Both the position numbers and the translations under genes were made by a program. Shown here piece by piece: positions 8,866-19,868 of a DNA stretch of 64,000 nt. The notes under the pieces are model-generated. The model did not search any database, was not told the DNA's origin, and was given only the letters and a program-made list of their open reading frames with translations. The stretch lies in NCBI RefSeq assembly GCF_900103875.1, contig NZ_LT629705.1, positions 1,192,501 through 1,256,500 of the forward strand, written 5' to 3'. The DNA is from Pseudomonas arsenicoxydans. GTDB lineage: Bacteria; Pseudomonadota; Gammaproteobacteria; Pseudomonadales; Pseudomonadaceae. How positions within the stretch are numbered: position 1 is the first letter of the stretch; each line of letters begins with the position of its first letter.

Positions 8866-10341
8866 ATGAGCACGAGTGCAGCGCAGCAAAAAAGTAAAGA
8901 GAATGGCGAATACAGCATTCTCGACAGCATCATCGCCGAAACCCGCCTGACGCCGGACGACGAAGCCTACGACATCGCCAAGCGCGGTGTGTCGGCCTTC
9001 ATCGAAGAGCTGCTCAAGCCGCAGAACAACGGTGAGCCGGTCAAGAAGGCAATGGTTGATCGCATGATCGCCGAGATCGACGCCAAGCTCAGCCGCCAGA
9101 TGGACGAAATCCTTCACCACCCGGACTTCCAGTCCCTGGAATCGTCGTGGCGTGGTCTGCAGTTGCTGGTCGACCGCACCAACTTCCGCGAAAACATCAA
9201 GATCGAAATCCTCAACGTCTCCAAGGACGATCTGCTGGACGACTTCGAAGATTCGCCGGAAGTGATGCAATCGGGCCTGTACAAGCACATCTACACCGCT
9301 GAATACGGTCAGTTCGGTGGTCAGCCTGTGGGCGCGATCATCGCCAACTACTTCATGTCCCCAAGCTCGCCGGACGTGAAACTGATGCAGTACGTGTCCA
9401 GCGTTGCCTGCATGTCTCACGCGCCGTTCATCGCGGCTGCCGGTCCGAAATTCTTCGGCCTGGAAAGCTTCACCGGCCTGCCAGACCTGAAGGATCTGAA
9501 AGATCACTTCGAAGGCCCGCAGTTCGCCAAATGGCAGAGCTTCCGCGAGTCGGAAGACTCCCGTTACGTCGGCCTGACCGTGCCGCGTTTCCTGCTGCGT
9601 AACCCGTACGACCCGGAAGAAAACCCGGTCAAATCGTTCGTGTACAAAGAAACCGTCGCCAACAGCCACGAGCACTACCTGTGGGGCAACACGGCCTACG
9701 CATTCGGCACCAAGCTGACCGACAGCTTCGCCAAATTCCGCTGGTGCCCGAACATCATCGGCCCGCAGAGCGGTGGCGCGGTTGAAGACCTGCCGTTGCA
9801 CCACTTCGAAAGCATGGGCGAAATCGAAACCAAGATCCCTACCGAGGTTCTGGTCAGCGACCGTCGTGAATACGAACTGGCCGAGGAAGGCTTCATCTCC
9901 CTGACCATGCGCAAAGGCTCCGACAACGCGGCGTTCTTCTCCGCCAGCTCGGTGCAGAAGCCGAAATTCTTCGGCATCAGCGCAGAAGGCAAGGCTGCAG
10001 AGCTGAACTACAAGCTCGGCACCCAACTGCCGTACATGATGATCGTCAACCGCCTGGCTCACTACTTGAAAGTGCTGCAGCGCGAGCAACTCGGTTCGTG
10101 GAAAGAACGTACCGACCTCGAGCTGGAACTGAACAAGTGGATCCGCCAATACGTGGCCGACCAGGAAAACCCAAGCGCCGAAGTCCGTGGCCGTCGCCCA
10201 CTGCGCGCTGCCCAGATCATCGTCAGCGATGTCGAAGGCGAGCCTGGCTGGTACCGCGTCAGCCTGAACGTGCGCCCGCACTTCAAGTACATGGGTGCCG
10301 ATTTCACCCTGTCGCTGGTTGGCAAGCTGGACAAAGAGTAA
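8866..10341 (+). CDS. tssC: TssC, T6SS contractile sheath large subunit
   Basis: 491 residues, standard VipB/TssC length. ILDSIIAETRLTPDDEAYD near the N-terminus, W-R-G-L-Q-L-L-V-D in the middle, and the C-terminal VEGEPGWYRVSLNVRPHFKYMGADF are hallmark segments. The N-terminal helix region is the ClpV-recognition element in the family. It polymerises with TssB around the Hcp tube in the cytosol. Confidence 0.98.
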   Translation: MSTSAAQQKSKENGEYSILDSIIAETRLTPDDEAYDIAKRGVSAFIEELLKPQNNGEPVKKAMVDRMIAEIDAKLSRQMDEILHHPDFQSLESSWRGLQLLVDRTNFRENIKIEILNVSKDDLLDDFEDSPEVMQSGLYKHIYTAEYGQFGGQPVGAIIANYFMSPSSPDVKLMQYVSSVACMSHAPFIAAAGPKFFGLESFTGLPDLKDLKDHFEGPQFAKWQSFRESEDSRYVGLTVPRFLLRNPYDPEENPVKSFVYKETVANSHEHYLWGNTAYAFGTKLTDSFAKFRWCPNIIGPQSGGAVEDLPLHHFESMGEIETKIPTEVLVSDRREYELAEEGFISLTMRKGSDNAAFFSASSVQKPKFFGISAEGKAAELNYKLGTQLPYMMIVNRLAHYLKVLQREQLGSWKERTDLELELNKWIRQYVADQENPSAEVRGRRPLRAAQIIVSDVEGEPGWYRVSLNVRPHFKYMGADFTLSLVGKLDKE

Positions 10342-10355
10342 GAGGAGCCTGAGTC

Positions 10356-10763
10356 ATGACTGGATACGGCAGCCTTTTCGAACGCCTGGGTGGCGACGCG
10401 GAAAAACGCGTCGGCTGGAGCCGTGAGGTCTCCGCCATGGCGTCCGTGGCTGCCCATCTGGCTAAGATGCTCAGCACCCGTGCGGGCAGCGTGCAAACGC
10501 TGTCCGACTACGGGCTACCCGATCTCAATGACATGCGTCTGAGCCTGCACGACTCTTTGAGTCAGGCCCGTCTGGCAATCGAAAATTTCATCGAAGCCTA
10601 CGAGCCACGCTTGAGCAATGTGCATGTCATCTCCCTGCCGCGTGATCACGATCAGCTTCGTCTGTCCTTCAGCATCGAAGGCCTGCTGGAAGTTGATGGT
10701 TTCAAACGTCAGGTCAGTTTCGCCGCGCGCCTGGATGGCAGCGGTCAAGTGAAGGTCAACTAA
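10356..10763 (+). CDS. tssE: TssE, gp25-like T6SS baseplate protein
   Basis: 135 residues of the GPW/gp25 family. MTGYGSLFERLGGD at the start, LNTR-type central segment DYGLPDLNDMRLS, and YEPRLSNVHVISL with the conserved E-P-R-L are present. It forms the wedge core of the baseplate with TssF and TssG and nucleates the sheath. In this locus tssE is separated from tssF by PAAR and two cargo genes. Confidence 0.95.
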   Translation: MTGYGSLFERLGGDAEKRVGWSREVSAMASVAAHLAKMLSTRAGSVQTLSDYGLPDLNDMRLSLHDSLSQARLAIENFIEAYEPRLSNVHVISLPRDHDQLRLSFSIEGLLEVDGFKRQVSFAARLDGSGQVKVN

Positions 10764-10773
10764 GGAGATTCGT

Positions 10774-11298
10774 ATGTCCGGTAAACCCGCAGCCCGCGTA
10801 TCCGACCCCACCGCTTGCCCGCTCCCCGGCCACGGCACCAACCCGATCGCCGCTGGTTCCGGCGACGTCTTCTTCGACGGCCTCGCGGCCGCCCGCCAAG
10901 GCGATGCCTCGGCGTGTGGTGGTGCGATGTCGGGCGGGTTGGCGACGACGGTTTTGATTAATGGCAAACCGGCGGCAACGGTGGATTCCGTCGGGACTCA
11001 TGGCAACAAGGTTACGGCGGGTTCCGGGACGGTGATTATCGGGAATTCGCATTCGCCGGTGCCGTTTGTGGCGCCGTTGCCGGTGGAGATTCAGTGGCCG
11101 TTTAACGAGCACTACGTGATCAATTACCAGGACACCGGGAAGCCGTTGGCTGGAGTTGCATACAGTTTCAAAACAGCCTCGGGAAAAATAATCAGTGGTG
11201 TCACAGGCGCCGACGGCAAGACGCAGAAAATTTCGTCATCGGAAGCTGAGACGTATGAGTTGATTATTGAGCAGCAATCCGAAGTTGTAATTGGATAA
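10774..11298 (+). CDS. PAAR-domain spike tip protein with C-terminal beta-domain
   Basis: 174 residues. The PAAR domain (1-95) has KPAARVSDPTACPLPGHGTNPIAAGS and later INGKPAATVDSVGTHG, with His/Cys residues (C15, H20, C49, H-in-THG) suited to bind the tip zinc. It sharpens the VgrG spike and can carry effectors. Residues 105-174 form a separate domain (DTGKPLAGVAYSFKTASGK... SSSEAETYELII) that resembles SpaA/Ig-like beta folds and may dock the next gene's product. It follows tssE by 10 bp. Confidence 0.9.
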   Translation: MSGKPAARVSDPTACPLPGHGTNPIAAGSGDVFFDGLAAARQGDASACGGAMSGGLATTVLINGKPAATVDSVGTHGNKVTAGSGTVIIGNSHSPVPFVAPLPVEIQWPFNEHYVINYQDTGKPLAGVAYSFKTASGKIISGVTGADGKTQKISSSEAETYELIIEQQSEVVIG

Positions 11299-11318
11299 GA
11301 CGAGTGAGGGTTTTTGAT

Positions 11319-12248
11319 ATGGCGGATACAACAATAGCTTCAAGTCTGACACCAGCGAGTAATCAGGCTGGTAAGTCTGCAGTTGTTCGTCAATTCAAAA
11401 TCACAGATATACCTGGCGCGATGGATAAGATGAAATGGCCAGTTGCTGCGAAGCTCATGCGCCATTGGTTCAATGGCAAGCCATGGCCAACCACAGACGG
11501 CGCTATGAGCAAAGAGGTCAAAGACCACGACGCTCTTGCAGACGTCAATTATGTAGAAGATACCATCGTGAAAATGGCTTGGCTGATGCGGTTTGAACCT
11601 GCCAAGGCTGTAATTGAAGAGTTGAAGTCTGTTTGGGATAATCCTGCTGGACGAAAAAATATAAGCAAGAAAGTCAAAGATAAGTATCTTGGCTCGACTC
11701 CAGGCGTTTACCCTTTCAAGTTTGAAAGTGCAAGAAAGGTTGAAGAGTTCGGATACAGTAATAATCGAGCGGTCAAATTCGGCTTGATAGAGAAAACCGA
11801 TGAGCTCCGGGCTGCGCTGGCAAATTTTAACGTTCGCGTATTTCCAGAAGGGAAGTTAGTCGTCTCTGTAGATAGCATTCAACTATTTGTTGAGCGTATC
11901 GGCTTTTATGCTGAGGATGCCTACGACTTCAATGACGCACCGGAAGATAATTTCAGTCAACCACTGGGTTTTTGGAATTTTGATGGGGTAGCCAACCCTG
12001 CCTATGCAGCCACTGCAAATGCCGGCGCGGCGCAGATGAGGTCAGACATCGCGTCGAATCCGTATCTCAGTGCCGAAGACTCTCAAGCTATGTTTAACGA
12101 AATAGACAGTGCGCGCTATTTTTATATTACGAACTCCCACTTTGTGAAGTATCGGGCTGAGTTCGGTAAGGGTGGCGACTTTCAGGTTTTATCTGATGTG
12201 CACTATCAGAGTATTCCATTAACAGTTATTAACGTTTGGAATAAATAA
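11319..12248 (+). CDS. DUF6402-like protein, candidate PAAR-delivered effector
   Basis: 309 residues from MADTTIASSLTPAS; GAGTGAGGG eight bases ahead favours this ATG over an in-frame GTG at 11304. No signal peptide or membrane segment. The C-terminal YFYITNSHFVKYR followed by GKGGDFQVLSDV, and GFWNFDGV, recall the DUF6402 family seen beside PAAR genes; the assignment is from memory. Base composition is far more AT-rich than tssE or tssF, suggesting acquisition by transfer. Placed right after PAAR and before a small membrane protein, it is probably a toxin or cargo. Biochemical activity is unknown. Confidence 0.6.
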   Translation: MADTTIASSLTPASNQAGKSAVVRQFKITDIPGAMDKMKWPVAAKLMRHWFNGKPWPTTDGAMSKEVKDHDALADVNYVEDTIVKMAWLMRFEPAKAVIEELKSVWDNPAGRKNISKKVKDKYLGSTPGVYPFKFESARKVEEFGYSNNRAVKFGLIEKTDELRAALANFNVRVFPEGKLVVSVDSIQLFVERIGFYAEDAYDFNDAPEDNFSQPLGFWNFDGVANPAYAATANAGAAQMRSDIASNPYLSAEDSQAMFNEIDSARYFYITNSHFVKYRAEFGKGGDFQVLSDVHYQSIPLTVINVWNK

Positions 12249-12297
12249 TGCGCACATTTAGCGTTGGTGTGGTTGCGGAAAATGTGGGTGTTAAAAA

Positions 12298-12714
12298 ATG
12301 ATCACGTTTAGCAGAAAGTGGTTATGGTCTATCAGTCTCTCGTTGGTGCTGTTGTTTGCATTGCTTGTTTATTGCGTAAACGCAATGCTTGGATTTCCTG
12401 CAAGTACAACTAAGGCCAGCCCTTCAGGAGATTACGTAATTGAGAATGTGCGTGTCGGCAGAATTTTCATGCTTGGCGGTATGGCGTACTTAAGAATTAT
12501 TGATTCGAAGGATTCAGCCAAAGTATATCGAAGCCCGTTGTACGATACTCAATCGCTAGATATGCGTGCGTACGAGGATGATAACGAGGTCGGTATTACT
12601 TGGATCGACTTCAACAAGAAAAACAAAGTGTTCACGGTTTCCATGCCGCAATGGGAAGAAAGTTGGCTGAATGTCTTTATCAGTAATACACCGTATGAGG
12701 TTATTCCTAATTGA
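12298..12714 (+). CDS. Small membrane-anchored protein, candidate immunity protein
   Basis: 138 residues. One N-terminal membrane segment (about residues 8-30, ISLSLVLLFALLVYCVNAML) leaves a ~105-residue periplasmic domain, DYVIENVRVGRIFMLGGMAYLRI... No family recognised. It is AT-rich like the preceding gene and lies 49 bp downstream of it, the classical position of an immunity gene; periplasmic exposure would suit protection from an effector acting in that compartment. This role is inferred only from context. Confidence 0.5.
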   Translation: MITFSRKWLWSISLSLVLLFALLVYCVNAMLGFPASTTKASPSGDYVIENVRVGRIFMLGGMAYLRIIDSKDSAKVYRSPLYDTQSLDMRAYEDDNEVGITWIDFNKKNKVFTVSMPQWEESWLNVFISNTPYEVIPN

Positions 12715-12742
12715 GGCGGATGAATCCCTCTCGATGACTACT

Positions 12743-12759
12743 TTGGCGCGAATTAAGCT
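12743..12759 (+). promoter_or_regulatory. Candidate sigma-54 (-24/-12) promoter ahead of tssF
   Basis: TTGGCGCGAATTAAGCT matches the -24 half (YTGGCACG, one mismatch) and the invariant GC of the -12 half, with GG and GC exactly ten bases apart. It lies 68 bp upstream of tssF, in the only gap between the cargo pair and the rest of the machine. The locus encodes its own sigma-54 activator, which makes the site plausible. Confidence 0.5.
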
Positions 12760-12826
12760 CACTAAGTGAACGACGGCTTATGTCAGCGCGGGAATTTACT
12801 CTAAATTATGATCAGGCAACCACACG

Positions 12827-14614
12827 ATGTCCTTTAACCACTACTACCAAAGCGAACTCACCGCACTGCGCCAGTTAGGTCGTCGTTTCGCCGAGCGTAG
12901 CCCGGCGTTGGCGCCTTTCCTGGGTCAGGCCGGGCGGGATCCGGACGTGGAGCGGTTGCTGGAAGGTTTTGCATTCCTGACCGGGCGCCTGCGCCAGAAG
13001 CTCGACGACGAGTTGCCGGAGCTGAGCCATTCGTTGATGCATCTGCTGTGGCCCAACTACATGCGGCCGCTGCCGGCGTTCAGCATTTTGCAGTTCGACC
13101 CGCTGAAGCGTTCGGGTCCTGCGTTGATGGTCGAGCGCGACACTCCAGTTGAGAGCGTGCCGATCGATGACGTGCGTTGCCGCTTTCGCACCTGCTACCC
13201 GACCGAAGTGTTGCCGCTGGATCTTGCCGCGCTGAATTACTCGGTGAAGGGCGACGGTTCGTTGTTGAGCCTGCGTCTGGAGATGAGCGCTGACGGTCAC
13301 CTCGGCGAACTGGAACTGAGCCGTTTGCGTCTGCACTTCGCCGGTGAGCGCTACATCAGTCAAATGCTCTACCTGAGCCTGCTGCGCAATCTGGAAGGCA
13401 TCGAACTGATCCCGCTGGATGGCGCCGGTAAACCCATCAACGGCGTCAACGGCACGCCGATGGCGTTCAAGATGCCCGGCGACCGTGTGCAGCCGGTAGG
13501 TTTTGCCGAAGAAGAAGCGTTGATCCCCTATCCGCTGAACACCTTCCGTGGCTATCGCTACCTGCAGGAATACTTCGCCTTCCAGGACAAGTTCCTCTTT
13601 GTCGATATCAACGGCCTGGACTTGCTCAAGGCGCTGCCGGAGGACACGCTCAAGCAGGTGCGTGGCCTCGAATTGCGTTTTGATATTCGCAAGAGCGGCA
13701 TCATGCGCATGCGCCCGACGCTGGACAACGTGAAGCTCTACTGCACACCCGTCGTCAACTTGTTCAAGCACGACGCACTGCCGATCCGCCTCGACGGCAA
13801 GCAAGACGAATACCTGCTGCTGCCCGCCGAATTCGATCTGCAAAACTGCGGCGTGTTCTCGGTGGAAACCGTCACCGGCTGGAAGCCCGGCGGCCTCGGT
13901 TACCAGGAATACGTGCCGTTCGAATCCTTCGAGCACGATCCGAGTTTCGACGTGCCCAACAGCCGTCCGCATTACAGCATCCGCCAGCGTTCGTCTTCGT
14001 TGCACAACGGCCTCGACACCTACCTGAGCTTCGGCATCCGCCATACCGAAGCCCACGAAACCCTGTCGATCGAGCTGATGTGCACCAACCAGAACCTGCC
14101 CAAAAAACTCAAGCTCGGCGACATCAGCCAAGCGTGCGAAGACACGCCGGAGTTCCTGAGTTTCCGCAACATCACCCCGGCCACCCCAAGTTATGCGCCA
14201 CCGCTGAACCGCGACTTCCTCTGGAAGCTGATCAGCAACATGTCGCTCAACTACCTGTCCCTGGCCGACGTCAATGCGTTGAAGGTGATTCTCGAAACCT
14301 ACGACCTGCCGCGCTACTACGACCAACACGCAGAAAAAGTCAGTAAGCGTTTGCTGGGCGGGCTCAAGTCAATCAAGCACCAGCACGTTGATCGGTTGCA
14401 CCGAGGGTTGCCGGTTCGCGGGTTGCGTACCGAGCTGACCATCGACCCGGAAGGGTATATCGGCGAGGGCGACCTGTTCGTTTTCGCCTCGGTTCTTAAC
14501 GAGTTTTTCGCGCTTTACGCCAGTCTCAATTCGTACCACGAGCTGCGGGTAAAAAGCACACAGGGAGAGGTGTACCAATGGACACCACGTATGGGCCTTC
14601 AGCCGCTTCTTTAA
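12827..14614 (+). CDS. tssF: TssF, T6SS baseplate protein
   Basis: 595 residues. MSFNHYYQSELTALRQLGRRFAERSPALAPFL and the following RDPDVERLLEGFAFLTGRLRQKLDDELPEL are the strongly conserved VasA/TssF N-terminus. Two TssF copies with one TssG form the baseplate wedge bound by TssK. The 3' end overlaps tssG by 37 bases, so the two are translationally coupled. Confidence 0.97.
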   Translation: MSFNHYYQSELTALRQLGRRFAERSPALAPFLGQAGRDPDVERLLEGFAFLTGRLRQKLDDELPELSHSLMHLLWPNYMRPLPAFSILQFDPLKRSGPALMVERDTPVESVPIDDVRCRFRTCYPTEVLPLDLAALNYSVKGDGSLLSLRLEMSADGHLGELELSRLRLHFAGERYISQMLYLSLLRNLEGIELIPLDGAGKPINGVNGTPMAFKMPGDRVQPVGFAEEEALIPYPLNTFRGYRYLQEYFAFQDKFLFVDINGLDLLKALPEDTLKQVRGLELRFDIRKSGIMRMRPTLDNVKLYCTPVVNLFKHDALPIRLDGKQDEYLLLPAEFDLQNCGVFSVETVTGWKPGGLGYQEYVPFESFEHDPSFDVPNSRPHYSIRQRSSSLHNGLDTYLSFGIRHTEAHETLSIELMCTNQNLPKKLKLGDISQACEDTPEFLSFRNITPATPSYAPPLNRDFLWKLISNMSLNYLSLADVNALKVILETYDLPRYYDQHAEKVSKRLLGGLKSIKHQHVDRLHRGLPVRGLRTELTIDPEGYIGEGDLFVFASVLNEFFALYASLNSYHELRVKSTQGEVYQWTPRMGLQPLL

Positions 14615-15585
14615 GCGGACTGACCCGAGGAATACGCGAGTACTCGCTGTTTCAGGCCGTGCTGCTGGTGGTTGACCGGCTGCGCGAGGCCCACCCGCAC
14701 CTGAGCCAGGACGATTTGTACGACCAGCTGGAATTCCAGGCCAACCCGAGCCTGGGTTTTCCGGGCAGCGACGTCGATCGCGTGGAGTTTTTCCACGAGC
14801 ACGGGCAGATGCGTGCGCGCCTGCGATTCAACCTGATCGGCCTGGTTGGCTCCGGCTCGCCGCTGCCGGCGTTCTATGGTGAGCAGGCCCTGGGCGACAG
14901 CGAAGACGGTAACCCGACCCGCAATTTCCTCGATCTGTTTCACCATCGCCTGCAACGGCTGATGCTGCCGATCTGGCGTAAGTACCGCTACCGCGCCAGT
15001 TTCGAAAGTGGCGCCCTCGACCCATTCTCGTCGCAGCTTTTTGCGTTGATCGGTCTGGGCGGCGAAGAGATCCGCAAGGCTCAGGAACTGAACTGGAAAC
15101 GCCTGCTGCCGTATCTCGGTCTGCTCAGCTTGCGCGCGCACTCGGCGGCGCTGATCGAAGCGGTGCTGCGTTACTACTTCAAACACGCCGAACTGACCAT
15201 CGAGCAGTGCATCGAGCGCCGCGTGGAGATTCTCGACGAGCAGCGCAATCGTTTGGGCCGCGCCAACAGCCTGCTCGGTGAAGACCTGGTGCTGGGCGAA
15301 CACGTGCGCGATCGCAGCGGCAAGTTCCGCATCCACATCCGCGAGCTCGACTGGCAACGCTTCCACGAATTCCTGCCGATCGGTTTCGGCTACCAGCCGT
15401 TGTGCGCGCTGGTGCGCTTCACCCTGCGTGACCCGCTCGATTACGACATTCGCCTGGTGTTGCGCCAGGAAGAAATCCGCGAACTGCGCATCGGTGAGCA
15501 GAACGCCTGTCGCCTGGGATGGACCAGTTGGCTGGGCCGCGAAAAAGCGGACGGCGTGGTGACCCTGGGCAGCAAAATTCATTAA
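14578..15585 (+). CDS. tssG: TssG, T6SS baseplate protein
   Basis: 335 residues; begins inside tssF in another frame. Family segments FQAVLLVVDRLRE, VEFFHEHGQMRARLRFNLIGLVGSGSPLP and LGLLSLRAHSAALIEAVLRYYF are visible. It is the wedge partner of TssF and TssE. clpV starts 13 bp downstream. Confidence 0.95.
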   Translation: MDTTYGPSAASLSGLTRGIREYSLFQAVLLVVDRLREAHPHLSQDDLYDQLEFQANPSLGFPGSDVDRVEFFHEHGQMRARLRFNLIGLVGSGSPLPAFYGEQALGDSEDGNPTRNFLDLFHHRLQRLMLPIWRKYRYRASFESGALDPFSSQLFALIGLGGEEIRKAQELNWKRLLPYLGLLSLRAHSAALIEAVLRYYFKHAELTIEQCIERRVEILDEQRNRLGRANSLLGEDLVLGEHVRDRSGKFRIHIRELDWQRFHEFLPIGFGYQPLCALVRFTLRDPLDYDIRLVLRQEEIRELRIGEQNACRLGWTSWLGREKADGVVTLGSKIH

Positions 15586-15598
15586 GGACAGATGACCA

Positions 15599-18247
15599 AT
15601 GATCAACGTAGACCTGCAACAACTTATCCAGGCGCTGGACGCCGAAACCCGTCGTGATCTGGAAAGTTCTGCCGAGCGCTGCGTCGCCCGTGGCGGCAGC
15701 AAGATCCTCGTCGAAGACTTGCTGCTCGGCCTGCTGGAGCGCCCGCAAGGCTTGCTCGCACGCGCGCTGCAAGACGCCGAAGTGGATGCCGGTGAACTGA
15801 GCGCCGCATTGCAATCGCGGGTCGAGCACAGCGCTTCGCGCAACCCGGTGTTCGCCCCGGAGCTGGTGCAGTGGCTGCAAGATGCGTTGCTGGTGGCCAA
15901 TCTTGAACTGGGTCAGAGCCAGGTCGAGCAAGCTGCGTTGATTCTCGCGCTGCTGCGCAACCCGATGCGTTACGCCGGCAGCCGCTACCAGTCGTTGCTG
16001 GCCAAGCTGAACATCGAGCGCCTGAAAGAATTTGCCCTGTCGCAGAAAGAGCAACCGGCCACCGGCAAACCGGCCGTGCCGGGCGAGTCGCTGCTGGAGC
16101 GCTTCACCCACAACCTGACCCAACAGGCCCGTGACGGCAAACTCGACCCGGTGCTGTGCCGCGATGGCGCGATCCGGCAGATGGTCGACATCCTTGCCCG
16201 TCGCCGCAAGAACAACCCGATCGTGGTCGGTGAAGCCGGTGTCGGCAAAACCGCCATCGTCGAAGGCCTGGCCTCGCGCATTGCCGCGGGTGAAGTGCCG
16301 CAAGTGTTGAAAGGCGTCGAGTTGTTGTCCCTGGACATGGGCCTGTTGCAGGCCGGGGCCAGCGTCAAAGGTGAATTCGAACGCCGACTCAAAGGCGTGA
16401 TCGATGAGGTCAAAGCCTCGCCGAAGCCGATCATTCTGTTCATCGACGAAGCTCACACCCTGATCGGTGCGGGCGGCAATGCCGGTGGTTCCGACGCGGC
16501 CAACCTGCTCAAACCCGCCCTGGCCCGTGGCGAGTTGCGCACCATCGCCGCCACCACCTGGGCTGAGTACAAAAAATACTTCGAAAAAGACCCGGCCCTG
16601 GCCCGTCGTTTCCAACCGGTGCAACTGCACGAACCGACTGTCAGCGAAGCGGTGACCATCCTGCGTGGCCTGGCTCAGGTTTATGAGAAGAGCCACGACA
16701 TCTACCTGCGCGATGACGCCGTGGTGGCGGCAGCAGAATTGTCCGCGCGTTACCTTGCTGGCCGTCAGCTGCCGGACAAGGCCGTCGACGTGCTCGACAC
16801 CGCCTGCGCCCGCGTTCGTATCAGCCTCGCCGCCGCCCCGGAAAGCCTTGAGCGCCTGCGTGGCGAACTGGCCGAAGGTGGTCGTCAGCGCCAGGCTCTG
16901 CGCCGGGATGCCGAAGCTGGCTTGCTGATCGATCACGAAGCGCTCGACGCCTTGGAAGATCGCCTGGCCGCCGCCGAAGACGAAAGGGTCGCACTGGAAA
17001 CACTGTGGATCGAACAGAAAGAATTGGCCGAGCGCCTGCTGGACCTGCGTCAGCAACTGGCCAAGGCTCGCGAAGTGGCCGCCGCCCCGGCAACCATCAC
17101 GGTTGAGGAAGACGCCGAAGGCACCGTGATCGAATCGCTGCCCGTAGACGAAGCGCATAGCGTCGAAACCCTTGAAGCGGCGCTCAACGAAACCCACAAA
17201 GCCCTGACCGAGCTGCAAGTCAAAGAGCGTCTGGTGAGCTTTGAAGTCTGCCCGCGTCTGGTCGCCGAGGTGATCAGCGCCTGGACCGGCGTGCCGTTGG
17301 CGCAGCTGGCCCGGGAACACAACGCCAAGGTCGCCAGTTTTGCCACCGACCTGCGCACCCGCATCCGTGGTCAGGAACAAGCCGTTCACGCCTTGGACCG
17401 CTCGATGCGCGCCACCGCTGCCGGCCTGAACAAACCGGATGCACCGGTCGGCGTGTTCCTGCTGGTCGGCCCGAGCGGCGTCGGCAAGACCGAAACCGCA
17501 CTGGCCCTGGCCGATTTGCTGTACGGCGGTGATCGTTTCATCACCACCATCAACATGTCCGAGTTCCAGGAGAAGCACACCGTCTCGCGCCTGATCGGTG
17601 CGCCGCCGGGCTACGTCGGTTACGGCGAGGGCGGCATGCTCACCGAGGCCGTGCGCCAGAAGCCGTACTCCGTCGTGCTGCTCGATGAAGTCGAAAAGGC
17701 TGACCCGGACGTGCTCAACCTGTTCTACCAAATCTTCGACAAAGGCGTGGCCAACGACGGCGAAGGGCGCGAGATCGATTTCCGCAACACGTTGATCCTG
17801 ATGACCTCGAACCTGGGCAGCGACCGCATCAGCGAACTCTGTGAAAACGGCGCACGTCCGAGCGCCGAAGTGCTTGAAGAAACCATTCGCCCGGTGCTGA
17901 GCAAGCACTTCAAACCAGCATTGCTGGCGCGGATGCGCGTGGTGCCTTACTACCCGGTCGGCGGCCCAGTGCTGCGCGAGCTGATCGAAATCAAACTCGG
18001 TCGTCTGGGCGAACGCCTGAACCGTCGTCAGTTGGACTTCACCTACTCGCAAGACCTCGTCGATCACCTGGCCGAACGCTGCACCCAAAGCGACAGCGGC
18101 GCGCGCCTGATCGACCATTTGCTCGACCTGCACGTCCTGCCGCTGGTGGCTGACCGCTTGCTCGATGCGATGGCCACCGGTGAAAGCCTCAAGCGTGTCC
18201 ACGCGACGCTCGACGGTAACGCCAGCGTGAATTGCGAGTTCGCCTGA
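15599..18247 (+). CDS. clpV: ClpV, T6SS sheath-recycling AAA+ ATPase (TssH)
   Basis: 882 residues with the Clp N-domain (1-150), first AAA+ module with Walker A GEAGVGKT near 211 and Walker B ILFIDEAHTLIGAGG, a coiled middle region (about 400-520), and second AAA+ module with Walker A GPSGVGKT near 623 and VVLLDEVEKADPDV. Hexamers extract TssC from contracted sheaths for reuse in the cytosol. The N-domain and GAGG loop distinguish ClpV from ClpB by context more than by sequence. It follows tssG and precedes the sigma-54 activator. Confidence 0.97.
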   Translation: MINVDLQQLIQALDAETRRDLESSAERCVARGGSKILVEDLLLGLLERPQGLLARALQDAEVDAGELSAALQSRVEHSASRNPVFAPELVQWLQDALLVANLELGQSQVEQAALILALLRNPMRYAGSRYQSLLAKLNIERLKEFALSQKEQPATGKPAVPGESLLERFTHNLTQQARDGKLDPVLCRDGAIRQMVDILARRRKNNPIVVGEAGVGKTAIVEGLASRIAAGEVPQVLKGVELLSLDMGLLQAGASVKGEFERRLKGVIDEVKASPKPIILFIDEAHTLIGAGGNAGGSDAANLLKPALARGELRTIAATTWAEYKKYFEKDPALARRFQPVQLHEPTVSEAVTILRGLAQVYEKSHDIYLRDDAVVAAAELSARYLAGRQLPDKAVDVLDTACARVRISLAAAPESLERLRGELAEGGRQRQALRRDAEAGLLIDHEALDALEDRLAAAEDERVALETLWIEQKELAERLLDLRQQLAKAREVAAAPATITVEEDAEGTVIESLPVDEAHSVETLEAALNETHKALTELQVKERLVSFEVCPRLVAEVISAWTGVPLAQLAREHNAKVASFATDLRTRIRGQEQAVHALDRSMRATAAGLNKPDAPVGVFLLVGPSGVGKTETALALADLLYGGDRFITTINMSEFQEKHTVSRLIGAPPGYVGYGEGGMLTEAVRQKPYSVVLLDEVEKADPDVLNLFYQIFDKGVANDGEGREIDFRNTLILMTSNLGSDRISELCENGARPSAEVLEETIRPVLSKHFKPALLARMRVVPYYPVGGPVLRELIEIKLGRLGERLNRRQLDFTYSQDLVDHLAERCTQSDSGARLIDHLLDLHVLPLVADRLLDAMATGESLKRVHATLDGNASVNCEFA

Positions 18248-18257
18248 GGTGGGTGTG

Positions 18258-19775
<1,518 letters not shown>

Positions 19776-19812
19776 GCAAATGACCGTCGATTTCACCTCA
19801 ACCGCTTTTAAC

Positions 19813-19845
19813 AGCGCCGCCCAAACGGGTCGGCGCTTTGTGCTT
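19813..19845 (+). terminator. Hairpin between the activator and small lipoprotein genes
   Basis: AGCGCCG-CCC (19813-19822) pairs with GGG-T-CGGCGCT (19827-19837), followed by a mixed T-rich tail TTGTGCTTTGT. It could be a weak terminator or processing site inside the operon, lowering expression of downstream genes from the upstream promoter. Confidence 0.4.
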
Positions 19846-19868
19846 TGTCTATCCCTGGAGACCCTCTG

